Below, one piece after another: positions 12,388-24,901 of a DNA stretch of 64,000 nucleotides. The stretch's first letter is position 1. Each line of letters begins with the position of its first letter. Source of the DNA: Amyloporia xantha (lineage: Eukaryota > Basidiomycota > Agaricomycetes > Polyporales > Adustoporiaceae); assembly GCA_036971615.1 (NCBI GenBank), contig JAYKKR010000013.1:248001-312000 (forward strand). Reading direction: 5' to 3'. Made by a program: the position numbers and the translations under genes. The notes beneath the pieces were generated by a model. The model saw nothing but the letters and a program-made list of their open reading frames with translations, was not told where the DNA came from and searched no databases.

Positions 12388-14023
12388 ATGTCTCAGCTCG
12401 AAGTTCTCGCTGCCCGCAGCGCTGTTGATTTTGATTTCGACGTTGTCTCTTGCTCTCCGTCATCGCACTCCTTCCAGGAGAAATTCTTCGCCAATGCTTT
12501 TGTCAATGGACTCCTCTCTTCTCACGTTCTCCACGGACATGAACCCTCCTTGCCGTCAACTGCCGACACTACCACAAACGATCATGTGGCCCGAGCAGAC
12601 GATGATGTAATCATCAATGGCCTCCCGCCTTTGCTGCGTGGCCACCCCGACTCGCACATGAGAAATGGTGTTATGAACGCCTCTCAGCTTACCGCCGCTG
12701 GCGAAGCTGATGCAGAGAAGGCTTTCTTTGTGGCTGATCTGAGCCACGTGCTCCGACAGCACCAGAAGTGGACTGCCAACCTGCCGGGAATAGAACCTTT
12801 CTATGGTACGTGCAAAAGAATTCGATGATGTATTAGCGCGAGGCTAATGTTGCTGTTTAGCCATCAAGTGCAACCCTGATCCTTACGTTCTGCGTCTTCT
12901 TGCAGGGCTTGGGACGGGATTCGATTGTGCGTCGATGGGTGAAATCTCCCAGGTGACCCAAATTGGCGTGGATCCCTCCAGAATTATTTTTGCGAACCCA
13001 TGCAAAGCGACTTCTTTCATCAAAAACTCGGCTAAAGCGGGTGTCAACATGATGACGTTCGACAACACAGACGAGCTGTACAAGATTGCCCGCGCTCACC
13101 CCGGCGCAAAGCTTGTCGTTCGCATTCTAACCGACGACTCGAAGAGCCTTTGTCGTTTGGGGCTCAAATTTGGCGCACCGCTCGTCAGCGTACCTGCCCT
13201 ACTGGAGAAGGCCCGAGAGCTGAAGCTGGACGTCATAGGCGTTAGTTTCCATGTGGGAAGCGGATGTTACGACTCCTCGGCTTTTGCAGACGCCGTGAAA
13301 CGCGCTCGTGCGGTGTTTGACATGGGGAAAGAAGCCGGGTTTGAGTTTACCCTCCTCGACGTTGGCGGCGGGTTCGAGGATGACACCTTCGAAGCGACTG
13401 CTTCCATTCTCAACCACGCGCTCAATCAGCATTTCCCCAACAGGCAGCACATCAGAATTATTGCCGAGCCTGGAAGGTATTTCGTCTCGAAAGCGTTCAG
13501 CCTCGCAGCGAATGTGATCGCTCGTCGCGCGCCTCCTGATCTCGAAGGAGATGTCCAAGACATGGTGGATCCGGAACAGCCCAACGTCATGTGTACGTGG
13601 CCTTCATTTAAACTCGTTATTCGGATACATTTGGTACACTTCGCTGACTAAAAAAATTTCATTTTAGACTATATCAATGACGGCGTCTATGGGTCGTTCA
13701 ATTGCATTCTCTTCGATCACCAGGCCCCGCAGCCGTTCGTGCTATCCCTCAATGGCTCATTTCACGTTCCTGCGTCCGTGCCGCTCCGGGCCAGTAGCGT
13801 CTGGGGCCCTACGTGCGACTCCATCGACTGCGTATGCCGTGTGACGCAGCTGCCAGGCTCCCTCCGGGTCGGAGACTGGCTCGGATTCGAAAACATGGGT
13901 GCGTACACGATATGCGCAGCGAGCCAGTTCAACGGATTCGAGGTCAGCAAGGTGATCTATACCGCTGGAGTGGGAGCATCTGCCACCGAGGTTCGACAGG
14001 TGCTGAGGGAGTTTGAGAGCTAG
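12388..14023 (+). CDS. Ornithine decarboxylase
   Basis: PLP-dependent enzyme converting ornithine to putrescine, the entry step of polyamine synthesis; the active form is a cytosolic dimer. Three exons (12388-12805, 12861-13592, 13668-14023). The first junction creates PFYAIKCNPDPYV, which contains the PLP-binding lysine. Further blocks: GTGFDCASMGEIS, RILTDDSKSLCRLGLKFG, SFHVGSGC, LLDVGGGF, the EPGRYF phosphate-binding motif, YYINDGVYGSFNC, and the active-site cysteine in WGPTCDSIDC. The C-terminus ends ASQFNGF...REFES. About 140 residues before the barrel are low in complexity and longer than in animal enzymes. The start at 12388 is the first in-frame ATG; the frame is open further upstream without an ATG. 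Confidence 0.95.
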
Positions 14024-15495
14024 ATAGTCGTGCGGGTTCCCTCCTGATGCGGGAGATGCCTGTGCAGGTTTGAACACTGACAGTGATGGACGTTGGCGGT
14101 GATGGTGGACTGGTTGTTCTCACGTATTGTACTTCATGGCAATGCACACACACGCACACAGCGATGTTTCGCGCGCCCCTCGCGGGCATGGGGCGGGCTG
14201 TGATTTCCTATCTGATAAGTGGCGAGTGAGAGAAAGCGGAAAGAGACCGCCGGGTGCCTGCGATCGTGGCTGGGATCACACGATTTCGGTGCCGGAGCAT
14301 GCGGTTTCGGACCCGCGGGTCTGTGGCGGCCACGAGGACAAGGCACTCTCGGCGTCTGGGAGAGTTTACTGCTTCCAGGGTCATCCTCCCCGTGACGTAC
14401 TTGGCTGTCTTCGCCATCGAGGCCCCCTCGAGGCCGGGCGATCTGCAACTGATCGAACACCAAGGAACATGCCTGAACGTGTATCCCCACTTGCCTTTTC
14501 CGGGAGGTTCACCCGGCCCTCCTCCTCATAGCGGCCGAAACCTACCCACACTCTCCCCGGGCGTTCGCTAGAAGCAGAAAGGCGATGAACGCCGTGGTTC
14601 AATCCGAGCAACGAGGAGCTTAGCCAAATCCCAACTCTAATTTCGCACCACATGTTCGAGAATTTTTTGTCCGTGATCTTCTGGCCCAATGCTGTTCCCT
14701 TGACAGTCGACAAGGAGAGTAAGGATATACGCGATCCGTCCCGGGAAATAGGTTTCGACTGCTGCCTTCGCGAGCGCGATGCGAGCCCTCGTAGTCCCAA
14801 CCTAAATTGTAAGCGCTACCATCTCACCTGTACAGCGGATTGCTACCTTGTGTATCCTGTCATGTCTGTAACGACGGATCAGGAGTAAGAGCAGCATCAT
14901 CCCCTGAGGACAGCTTAGACGGGCCCGCGCAGACGTGGGGAAAGTTGATGCAGTTGTATCGCAGTTGATGAAGTACCGTCGGGTTTTCGCCGACGCCTCG
15001 GCGGCCAAAAGTGATTAGCCGGAGAACACAGTGTCCCGCGAAGACCCGGCCTTACGGGTTTGGAGATGGCCACAGATGGGATCTGCCATAAACATTTCTG
15101 ATCATAAGTACCCCCATCGTTCTACATATATCTAAGCGATGTCAGCCGAGGCTCGGTGCCTAATCCGTTACATTCTAGCAATGGAGTTCCAATCGAAGAG
15201 AACATCCCGGCGACCGTTTGGAAGGCAGACCGACATGCCAATATATTCCGGTCCCTTCGTAAATGATCCTGCATCAGTCTTATGAAATTCTCCCGAGGGC
15301 TGGTCGCGTTGCCATCCCCTATTTGTATTCGCATTGCAAAGGGGTCCCCGTCTTATCGTGGCGTTTTGTACCTTTGTTCCGCAGCTTCGTTCTGCTGTAG
15401 ATCTCCGCGCTGAGCTTTAAAGTACTCCTATACTTGTGATAAACTCGGACGCCACTACAGTCCTTCTAAACTCGAGCCCACCACGCCGTACCTCC
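14024..15495. other. Intergenic, no confident gene
   Basis: About 1.47 kb after ornithine decarboxylase. Minus-strand open frames at 14381-14800 and 15122-15334 and several overlapping ones have no recognisable motif and look like chance frames in GC-rich sequence. The right part should contain the promoter of the APSES factor gene. Confidence 0.4.
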
Positions 15496-17365
15496 ATGGC
15501 CTTAGGACCGAACCGCTCTGCCAGCATGTCATCCGGGCTACTCCTGGTGAGAGCAGAAGCCCTCTAACCAGAGTACAGTTGATAGAATGAGCTGTAGGAT
15601 CCTATACATTCTCCGAACACTGAGCAACCGAACGTCGGCCCTCGGTTCCGCCCGTACGCGAGTCCCAATCATCATGTCACGAAAGGTCGATATATCACGA
15701 GTAACGATCCAAGGGGCTACATGTAAGCACCCCTTGCTTTGACAACATGTAACTGCGCTGACCTGTCGATAGCCCCGTATATGAGTATCCGCTCAACGGG
15801 CAATGGATCATGCTCGACATGGACGATGGATATGTTTTGTGGACTGGGATCTGGAAAGGTATATATTATTTCCTTGTGGTAAGGAACTATGCTTAGCGTC
15901 TTCCGTTGATATCATAGCTCTGGGTAACAATAAAGGTTAGTCCTTGACCCCGTCTCAATGTCAGTGGCCCCATATATAACGGCGACTGTTAGCGGACATT
16001 GTCAAAATAATTGATTCTCAGCCTGACCTCGCGTCGCAATTGCGTCGGGTCCGTGGCGGATACCTGAAAATTCAAGGGACCTGGATGCCTTATGAGATAG
16101 CTCTTCGTCTAGCACGCAGGTACGTTGTTGCCTTGCGTCGACAGTGATAGAATATTTGCTGAACGCTGTTTGCAGAGTGGCCTGGCCCATCCGTCATGAC
16201 TTGGTGCCTCTTTTTGGGTATGTCTCTTGTCGACAGTTTCATTGTAATGCTTCGTTGAAGCCGAATGTTTAGGCCCACGTTCCCAGGTAGTTGTTTGTCG
16301 CCAGATCAGCCGGGATTCGGTCAGATCGTCAGTCCTGGCACAGGCAAACGCAGGGCTCGTCGCAGCGTCCAAGCTGATATATCGGCTGACCCAAGACAAG
16401 GCTGGACCGTCATTTCCCCAGTTCCTGGTCCTTCGAATCCAACGGACACTGCGTTTGGCCAGTCTCTAGTCACATCCCGTACTTTCCACCAACACCCAGG
16501 ATACTCCAATCCAGCGCCTAGTGATCGACACTCCGTAGCGCAAGTCGACTCTCCTGTGATGCTGCATGTACCATACGTCGAGCGGTCATATCTTCCGCAA
16601 GGGGCGATGTCTCCAAATCCCATTAGAGCAACCGCCTCGCGTAGAACCTCCCCGCCTTCGGACAGCGGGAGTGTAATGCGATACTCACCCTATCCTGCTA
16701 GCCCGTTGGTCTCCAGGACTACAACTGCGCATCAGGGTGTCCACTCGGTGCACACGGGGCCCATAACACTGCCTTCAATTCAAGCCCGCAGGCCTGACCC
16801 TGCGCGCCCGGACGTAGTCACACTGCCCCCTATCTCCGCAATGGACGCCCAGTTCGAGGGCAATTACGAGGACTCGATAGCCGTCCTTAGGCGACTGCAG
16901 TCGGATGACGAGGATATTCTTCCACGGAGGTCTCGCGAATTCTCTGCGCCAGATAGACGATACCATATCTCAGACTCAGCTCGTAGACTGTACGTATTTC
17001 TTTAAAGTACCGCTCAATCTTGATTTGACGCCTTGCGCAGATCGGATGCATCCTTCTCCGGTGTTCGCCCACCATCCCTTTCTGCGTCATCTCGTGCCAG
17101 CTCGGCATCCACCCTCTCGCCCCCGTTGTCGTCATCAACTCATGACAGTGTTGCGGCAACGGGCTCGTCCGGGAAATTTAGTCACGTCTCCATACAGCAC
17201 TCAAACTCGGACCGGCACATAATGCCACCACCGCCCTCGCCGCGCGGTGACCTTCTACCGCGTCATTCGACGGACCATCAGCGTAGCTCAGAGAACTCCT
17301 ACTGCGGCGCAGTTCCAAATGATCAAAACTTCCAACCGGAAAAGCGCACTTGGAGACCATGGTAA
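15496..17365 (+). CDS. APSES/KilA-N DNA-binding transcription factor
   Basis: Probable nuclear regulator with a KilA-N/APSES domain, the fold used by fungal cell-cycle and developmental factors. Exon 1 (15496-15546) starts at CCATGG and joins, after a 51-nt intron containing a CTAAC branch site, to an exon from 15598. That exon reads GRYITSNDPRGY and continues into VYEYPLNGQWIMLDMDDGY. Then follow WTGIWKALGNNKADIVKII, GGYLKIQGTWMPYEIAL, RRVAWPIRHDLVPLFGPTFP and CLSPDQPGFGQ, the basidiomycete version of the domain. The remainder (16290-17365) is Ser/Pro-rich and disordered, with an intron after the codons for DSARRL and a stop at 17365. Target genes cannot be inferred. The domain call is firm; the start rests on in-phase splicing. 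Confidence 0.85.
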
Positions 17366-19720
17366 ATGGTCATTATTTCTTGTCATGTCGATGTGCTGTG
17401 CATGCTTGCTATCGGTATTGTATTGTGGCTGTAATTAATAATCGTACAGCACTATCCTCAACCACATTCTCTCATGTATGTATATACACCTGCGAACCGC
17501 GTAAAGCTCTATCATGGTTAAAACAGTTGACTACTGCGTGTCTTTGCCGAGGTCTCTTCACGACCGCGTTCATCAGATGATTTAGGTCAATTCGGTGAGA
17601 ACATGTTTAGAAGGCAGCTGGTACACTAGTACCATTCGAGCATGTTTTTCTTTCGAATCGACATCGTCGCAAGAAACGTGAAATGTGTTCGTTCGATGCA
17701 GTAACCATCCACTGAAGAAGACAGACGAAGCCATTGGGTAATTATACATCTTATCGTATCAGATAACGGAGGACCAATCAGTATACAGACCACTTGAACC
17801 ATACCCTATGTTCTCGGATGTCAAGATTCAGACCACTGTCAAACATGAATTCGACCGCGGGAAAGGTATCATTTATCTCCGGTAACACAAGTGGACATTC
17901 AAGATGCGAGCTTGATCCATAGGAACTACTGCGCCGTCACGAGTGCCCTGAGCTTCGAAGTATATATAAGTCTTATTGTCTGAGAATTGGGAATGTGCCT
18001 CATTTGGAGTGCCCGCTTACTTTCAATTAATTTGGGTCCAGGAAAATGGGAAATCCCGAAGCGCTTCTTGGAGACCGCACCAATGAACTCATGAGAACGA
18101 AGCAGCGAGGAATGATACATGTCAACCCGAGGTGAAAAAGAAAGGGTCCACTGGACTGGAGAGTTTATGCCTATTGCTGACGAGGTCTGATGACCAGACG
18201 GCGAGCTCCGAACAATCCCCATTACAATCGCTCCGCAGATGTCGATGTCGAGCACCGTGAGCGACGACTCCGAGATTCGAGTGCTTCCGTCATGTTGTCA
18301 ATCTATCCCCATTGAATCCTTCGACGGCATAATTTAGACGCGATAACCGCCCTTATCGTCCGTGGGATTCGGTTGGCATTGGGGCAAGATCGAGTAATCC
18401 AGCGACAAGTTACCACGAGGCCGCTGGGCATGCACGAACAGAGGAGAGGGTTCGTGTCCTACAATTGCAAACGAGCAGTCGCATGACACGGCACTAGTCT
18501 GCAAGCACCCCAAATATGCATATACTGCCTTGCATGAATGGAAAGAGAGATGTGTTGTCATTATGCTCGTGGACGCCGCACAAAAGAAGGCCCCTGATTG
18601 ATCCCCGGTTGCGAACAAATTCCTGGAATGACAATGTCAAAGGAACCCCGCTAGTGGTTATCTTGCCTGTTCTGAGTGACGGGACTACATACATGTGCTT
18701 GTCTGAGGACCCAAAAAGGACCTACAAAGGGCTTTCGGTATCGGCGGAAGCGTCTCGACGTGTCCACGAGGCCGAGCCTTTACACGCGTTGTCGACTGTT
18801 AAGGTGAGCACTTTCGCACTCGTAGGATTAACGTTATAGCCATTAGAACCTGACACACCATACGTGACCCAGGGCTTTACTCCGCGTTTCAACCTAAACA
18901 CTACTTTTAGCAACCTCGTGATCCAATAAGCCGATTGTCAGGAGTCATTTGCACGAGAGACGTGCATATACCATGATAGGGTAGTGGGAAGTTGTATGTG
19001 GTCGGGCCCCTGCACTCTTGGCCTCACAACGACTTGTAAGACGCTGAGATATACCCGTGCAGCAATATACAACTTGTTCGTCTTCGTTCGACCATTGGCC
19101 CCTGCATGTTGTGGATACTAATCTTACCTGTGTAGTCTACCATGCAACTTCAGATGTGCATGAATCCTCGAGAGAAGAGTCTGTGTGGTTTATAGTACGC
19201 AATTACTGTGACTGCATGCAAAAGCCACTATGATTGGAATATTGGTTCGTGTCGGTCACGATCATGTGATACGTGACTGCGTTCTTGTAGCGGCGACGCA
19301 GCACTGGAACAACCTTGGAATCAACTGGGAGTTAGCCATTTGGATTTTCAGCTGGTACCCTTTCGTATCAACCCAGGTTGACTCTCGTACGCTCTTGAAC
19401 GACAATATAGGCTATTTTTCTCTTCGCTCGCCTTGGTTGAGGCGTGACAATACGAGCTCGAGTCGACGCTACTAGGCTGAGCACGGACGTTGAAGGACAG
19501 GTGTAGTCCGTGAGTGGGTTAGCCGTATGTCTGGAGTGTTCATAGGTCTTATTCGCATTTATTTCGTTGTATTTGGTGATTATCACGTAGCGATCTTGCG
19601 TTATTGTGAGTACAGATTCCATTGTGGTTTTCTTGACTCCTGATCTGTATCCTTGAATAGAAACACTCAGACTTGTATTCGATCGAGGTTGCCTGCGTCG
19701 GTTTCGATTGACAGCTCATT
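17366..19720. other. Gene-poor stretch, no confident gene
   Basis: 2.35 kb with scattered open frames on both strands (for example minus 17926-18255 and plus 18516-18839). They show no domain, no convincing splice joins and no consistent strand preference. A divergent or degraded gene cannot be excluded. The last few hundred bases should be the promoter and leader of the gene starting at 19721. Confidence 0.35.
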
Positions 19721-21818
19721 ATGACCACCGAAAGACCACTTCCTATTCCGCCCTCTCCCACACCCTCGCCCGGGTTCTCCTTTTCATCACCCGTGAAGAA
19801 TGATCCCAATCTGAAACCGAATCCACATCCCTACGCCATCAAGACTACGACGAGTGCTCTTCTCTCTAGGTCTAACTCATCAGGACATAATGTTGACACG
19901 ACACGCCACTATTATGTTCCGCTTTCTCCTCACGCGAATCGCAGCCCTGAGACCGGCAAAAGTCACAAAGCGTCAAAATCTCTTAGTAATCTCGCTGACT
20001 CGCCCACTCGCTCGTCTCCTCGCCCTCTTCCTGTGCCTCCCGGGTTCTCGAACTCAGGCACGGCCGGGGATTTATCTGCTGGCGATATGAGCGTGTCAGG
20101 TGAAGAGAATGTCCCGTCTCGACGGAGTAAACGCGCGGACACATTACCATCTTTTCCGACCTCCGAGTCTACGCAACTACTTGTCGTTCCTGACGACCTG
20201 CCCAACAATCCGAAACTTTGGACCCCTTCCCATTTATCTACGTATCTTGTTACGGCGCTCCGCGTCACCAATCACGCTAGACAGGGGGAGTCTCAACCGG
20301 TGACACTACCGGTACGCGTTGCCAAAGACATTGCCGCCTTCGCAAAGGCACGATTGATCAGCGGCCGAATGTTTCTCAGGCTGACTGAGGCTGACTTGGA
20401 GAGGCGAGTGCATTAGCATTCATTCAGAATTCCGAAGCTCACTCAATTCATTATCTGGGATTAGTATGGGCGTGAACAAGAAGTGGCGCGAGGCCCTTCT
20501 GGCCGCGTCGCATGAGCTACGTCAGAATGTTCTCAAGGGTCGTATATGGGGACCTGAAGTGTCCCCGACGCCGTCTCCCGGGACCACCTCGCCCCTTCCA
20601 ATGGCGCCGTTCTCCAGCTCGCTATACAATTCCTCTTCTAGCTCTCTTGAACTTTCTGTTGACGAGGGCGAAGCCGACGGAGGTGTGCCCAGGCGGGGAC
20701 GTCACAGGAATGGAAGGGTACGGGGTATGGTAGAGACCTTCGAGCGAAGCGGAAGCTTCAGCTCCGAAGGCAGTTTCGACGACGAACACATGGACGAACG
20801 CTCTAAGCTCGGACGCTGGCTGCGTGAAGAAGGGCCTATCGACGACCAGCCCCTTCGGAGTCCCAGTCCTGTTGCACGCAAGCCCGCTCCTGGGACTTCT
20901 CCGGAGAGGCACGCCGTCAGGGACGATGAAGAGCCTACCGTGGAAGAGCTCCTCGCTGCTGCACAAGCTGAGGGTGCGCCCACTTCAGGCCACTGGGGTG
21001 CCCGTGCGTGGGAAGAGATGGATCTCGTTCCTGGAGTGACGGTGAAGCGGATCTCGGAACCTGAAGGCTTGATCGAAGACGCCGAACGCGAGACACACAG
21101 GACAATAACAGGGCCCGGAAGCGGCAAACACTCCGGGGGTAAGAGGGATAGAGAAGAGAGGAGAGTCGTCACGGCCATCTTTGCCCCTGATCATGCAACT
21201 CCTGTGGATAGCCTCCCGGAGCAAGTGGACGAAGAGACAAGGTTTACAGCTGAATTGGAAATGCGCGACGAAAGCGCGCAGACAGAACTTGATTCCCACC
21301 GACCTCAAGATGAATATTCGCAGACAACTAAACGCCTGGAACAGGAACTTGCGGACACCCGTGCGCTCGTCGATGCATTCCGGAAGCGTCTCGAGGCTGT
21401 GGAGCGAAAAGTCACGGAACTCGAGAGGTTGGAGGCCGATCGACAGGCACAAATGTTGCTCTGTAAAGCAGATGACACAGAGCAGATTGGCCGTTCGCCC
21501 GGAGAAGCAGAATCTGAGCAGGGGTACCATACAGACCGCAGGCCCGGTCCCCTCCAGCCTTTGACGTTGTTCTCTTCAACTTCTTCTCTTCTGCCGGATG
21601 CTTTGCGGCGGCTCAATTCGAGCGGTCATACTCTCACGACCATCGCCAATCCACGAGCTACTGGCAATAACGACAAGGATGATGATGATCACCCCTCAAC
21701 CATATCCGACTTGCCATCCTACATTCTCCTTGTCGGTTTCGGCGTCTGTGCGGTTGTACTGCGGGTCGTCCTCAAGCGAGTCGCAGGTAAAAGCGCAATT
21801 ACTGCGTGGAAAACATAG
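19721..21818 (+). CDS. SAM-like, coiled-coil, C-terminally membrane-anchored protein
   Basis: Predicted 678 residues from two exons (19721-20403, 20465-21818). Order: a Pro/Ser-rich N-terminus of about 160 residues; a SAM-like helical module beginning LWTPSHLSTYLVTALRV and closing across the splice with RLTEADLESMGVNKKWREAL; a long acidic, Ser-rich linker; a coiled coil (KRLEQELADTRALVDAFRKRL and following); and one hydrophobic helix near the C-terminus (SYILLVGFGVCAVVLRVVL) followed by basic residues. This suggests a tail-anchored adaptor on an internal membrane that uses the SAM-like domain for assembly. The intron needs a GC-AG boundary to keep frame. No named orthologue is recalled; function unknown. 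Confidence 0.85.
20404..20464 (+). other. GC-AG intron
   Basis: 61-nt intron with donor GCGAGT and acceptor TTAG. It is the only join found that fuses the first half of the SAM-like domain to its second half in frame, producing a Ser codon (AG plus T) before MGVNKKW. The nearby GT at 20408 would put the second exon out of frame. Confidence 0.75.
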
Positions 21819-22711
21819 GTTTCATGTCGATCTCTCTCCCATTCTCGTCTTCTTCGGTCTCCATGTTCTGTGCTTTTGATTTTGCATGCTCACTTGCTAT
21901 TTGCTTACGACTGTTACGACCTCGATCGACACTGATATACGACTATTCACACATCTCCTTTCTTGATTGCGCAACCTTTCTTGCTTTCTGCTCACAATGC
22001 TGTATTCTACTGATCTGCAATGGACAAATAGTAAGCATTTCGTAAGATTTTCATAGTCTTCAACCTTCAGGAGATGGTGGCTTGATCTTCAAGATCGGAT
22101 CCTCAGATTCTTCACCCACATTGATCGTCACTGGGTCACTGACTGATCAACGTCAAGGTTTGTGATGGATATGTTTCAGGCTGCAGTGCACAGCGACTTC
22201 TGTATTCTGTAGTCGCACAATTGATGCTTATTCTCAGACCAGCATTGGGGATCAACGCTCAGTAATAAGGCAGCTTCTAATGTGGAAGCCTATGCCAAGT
22301 AGACGCTCCTTGACTCTTTACCCCACCAGGAAATATTGAACTTGGCGTGATCTCCGCAAGTGTCGTAACAAGCGACATTGACATGCATGGCGATAATCAG
22401 GTGTGCACTTCAAGTCGAAACTAAAGCGAGTATGACTGCGCCACTAGCCGTTTCCTTTTGACATGCAAGGAGCTAGGGTTATGTCAATGAATGGCGATAA
22501 GGATAAGACCATCGTATTCATTACAATATTTCTTGTTGAACCCGCTCATTTCACTGAACGCCTGCCCTTCCTTCCTAGTCACTAATGTCATCCGACGAGG
22601 TAGATGAAATAAGTTATCAGATCCAATTGGGGTGAGAGCTTTGCAAACACTCACGGGCACGACGTGCATATCGCTCACTTACCAATATGCAGCCTCGACC
22701 AATCTTATTGC
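21819..22711. other. Intergenic, no gene seen
   Basis: About 890 bp between two plus-strand genes. It holds the 3' untranslated region of the SAM-like gene and the upstream region of the DUF6533 gene. No supported open frame, repeat or RNA gene was noted. Confidence 0.4.
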
Positions 22712-24301
22712 ATGGTAGCAGTATCAGGTCAGTGTCGATCGGTCGCGATGTCTGCGGGACAGATTCTCAAAACCTTTATACGCGCAGCCCTCTTATTTTA
22801 TGAACATGTCATCACCCTATCTCAAGAAATTGACTTGATATGGTCCCGCAAAAAGACTGGTGCTACTCTCATCTTCCTTCTCAACCGATGGTTCACCGTT
22901 GGGATGGGTATTGCTATGCTGTTGTTTATACCAGACTGGACTACAAATCCTGTGAGTGACCATTGTAACGTCTAGCTATCATTTCTTCTTAGCTTTCTCA
23001 TAGAGGTCAGATTGCTTTGCATTCTGTAGCCCCGGACGATCTTATACATCTGACTGTACAGCTGCGAGGCAGTGAATTTGTTACTTCCTGGATTCCAGCT
23101 AGCACTATCCATTATCTGGGCTGGTCAGTCCTCCGAGTGCCGTTGCGGCATGATGTTTTATAACTCTTCGCTTAACATCAGGCTTCTCGGCACTACGTGT
23201 GTATGCTGTTGGCGGTGGCAGTTGGCCCCTAGCGTCAGTCACTTTCGTCTTGAGTATGGTGCCTGTAGGAACCAACCTCGTATGTATCAATCTCGGGCCC
23301 GTCTTGAGCAAATCTGACTTCGGCCATTTACAGGTCGGCGACGTGCGTATGGTATACACTACGTTGTTTGTACCGTCAATCGGCATTGTTTGCAACGATA
23401 TACCACTGCTGTCGTTGACCATGAATACCATGTCCGTTCATATTTCTTTCTCCTGGATGCCGCTGCCTGCGTTGACTGATTGATCTGCAGATGTGCTTCG
23501 CCTCTTTCTCAAAAAGAGATGCATCTACTGACTTCCATGTCTGCTGCAGTACTTGTGATTACCCGTTCCTGTCTCATCGTGTCCGATGCCATCGTCCTTC
23601 TGGTTACATGGATGAAGACCTATAGAATAAGACGTGACGCTATGAACATCAATATGAAGACATCCCTAGCTACTTCATTGCTAAGAGACGGTACGCTGAA
23701 TCATTCTGGCCGGGTGTCGTACACTACTTATTTGGAACTTTCCTCAGGCACTCTATACTTTTCGTATGTGTATTTATTCTGCAACTGGGTTGAAGTGCTG
23801 ACAAGAAGACCAGAATTCTTCTCGTATTGAACGCCTTGCATTTGGCGTTGACCCTGACCAATGTGAACTTAATCTTTGATTATTGAGATTACCACTTTCT
23901 TACGAAACACGCTCAGGTCTTCACTGACGTTACTTACTTTGTGACATCGTTAGTACCAATCCCGCATCTTTTCAGCCCCGCGCACCTCATCATCTTCTTT
24001 TCACAGACTGTCATCGGTGATCGTTTCCCGCTTTTTATTGAATCTACGTCAGGTCCCCCTTTCTGATGAGTGGGACGAACGACCCTCATTCATAACCTCG
24101 CCCTCACAAACGTCGCACGTATCCGATCTCAGGTTCGCTTCTACTGTGGTGGGGAACTTGGGCGCACCCTTAAATCATGGACTGTCGTCGACTATTCTGG
24201 GAGATCCTCCACCCTTGGTCTGCGCAAATGAAGTCGGAAATGATCGCCGCGAGTATGAAGCTGAGATTTCTGATGAAGACGACTTGGTCGAGTTGGAGTA
24301 G
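22712..24301 (+). CDS. DUF6533-type multi-pass membrane protein
   Basis: Member of a large, mostly Agaricomycete family of predicted seven-helix membrane proteins of unknown function. The first domain shows AALLFYEHVITLSQEIDLIW followed by RKKTGATLIFLLNRW, the DUF6533 signature. Next come the helices VGMGIAMLLFIPDW, NLLLPGFQLALSIIWAG and SWPLASVTFVLSMVPVG, each on a separate short exon. A further helix is TSMSAAVLVITRSCLIVSDA. The C-terminus opens SRFLLNLRQV, typical of the family, and ends in an acidic Glu/Asp-rich tail at 24301. The start could be 22712 or the in-frame ATG at 22748. Several exon joins were not fixed, so the coordinates are the outer span. Confidence 0.75.
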
Positions 24302-24901
24302 ACCTCGAAGGCAGCAGGCGATCCGTCTCCCGAGGACAATCTAGCTGGAGTGGTCTATTTGAGCTTTCCAAAACACGGCAAGTACTGGTTGGCGGTATCT
24401 CTTGATGCCATTACGATTCACAATTAACATTCTAGCTTCCGTCTACTTTGTATAAACTGATGATTTGACATGTAATATTTATCGTAATGTATACATGATT
24501 GTAGTGTACAGGTACCGCAGTCTTGTAATAATGCATATTCTCGAGTCAATAGCTACGCATTCACGAAACGTAGCTACGCATTTCATTCATATCAGGCAGT
24601 GCTGAGAAGGAACACAGATACAGTACAATCACTAGAAATGGAGTCCATAGCGAACGAGGTCGCAAATTCTCCGGAAGTTTCACCACTCCCCTTACCCGCC
24701 TGGAAATATCCGTCGATCTCCAGGCGGCGATCACCTTCCGCACTAGCTTGAACCCTTGAAGAGTTTATGTGCATTAGAATCAAGAGAGGATCACACCGGT
24801 TAACACTCACGGAAACGTTGGAACGTTTCATGCGTATAACAATCCTGTCCACGGAGGCAATTTGAATGTTGAATCATCTAGAAGCTGTGTTTTTTGCGGC
24901 T
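24302..24901. other. Convergent intergenic region
   Basis: 600 bp between the stops of two convergent genes. A short direct repeat (AGCTACGCATT, near 24549 and 24571) is present. Minus-strand open frames at 24561-24743 and 24592-24852 could be read as extra 3' exons of the coiled-coil gene, but the phases do not join cleanly. The donor at 24939 and an acceptor near 24851 would instead end that gene at 24828. Confidence 0.35.

Noticed and set aside
18516..18913. Overlapping open frames on both strands
   Set aside because: Neither strand gives a recognisable motif or an exon chain, so no gene was called.
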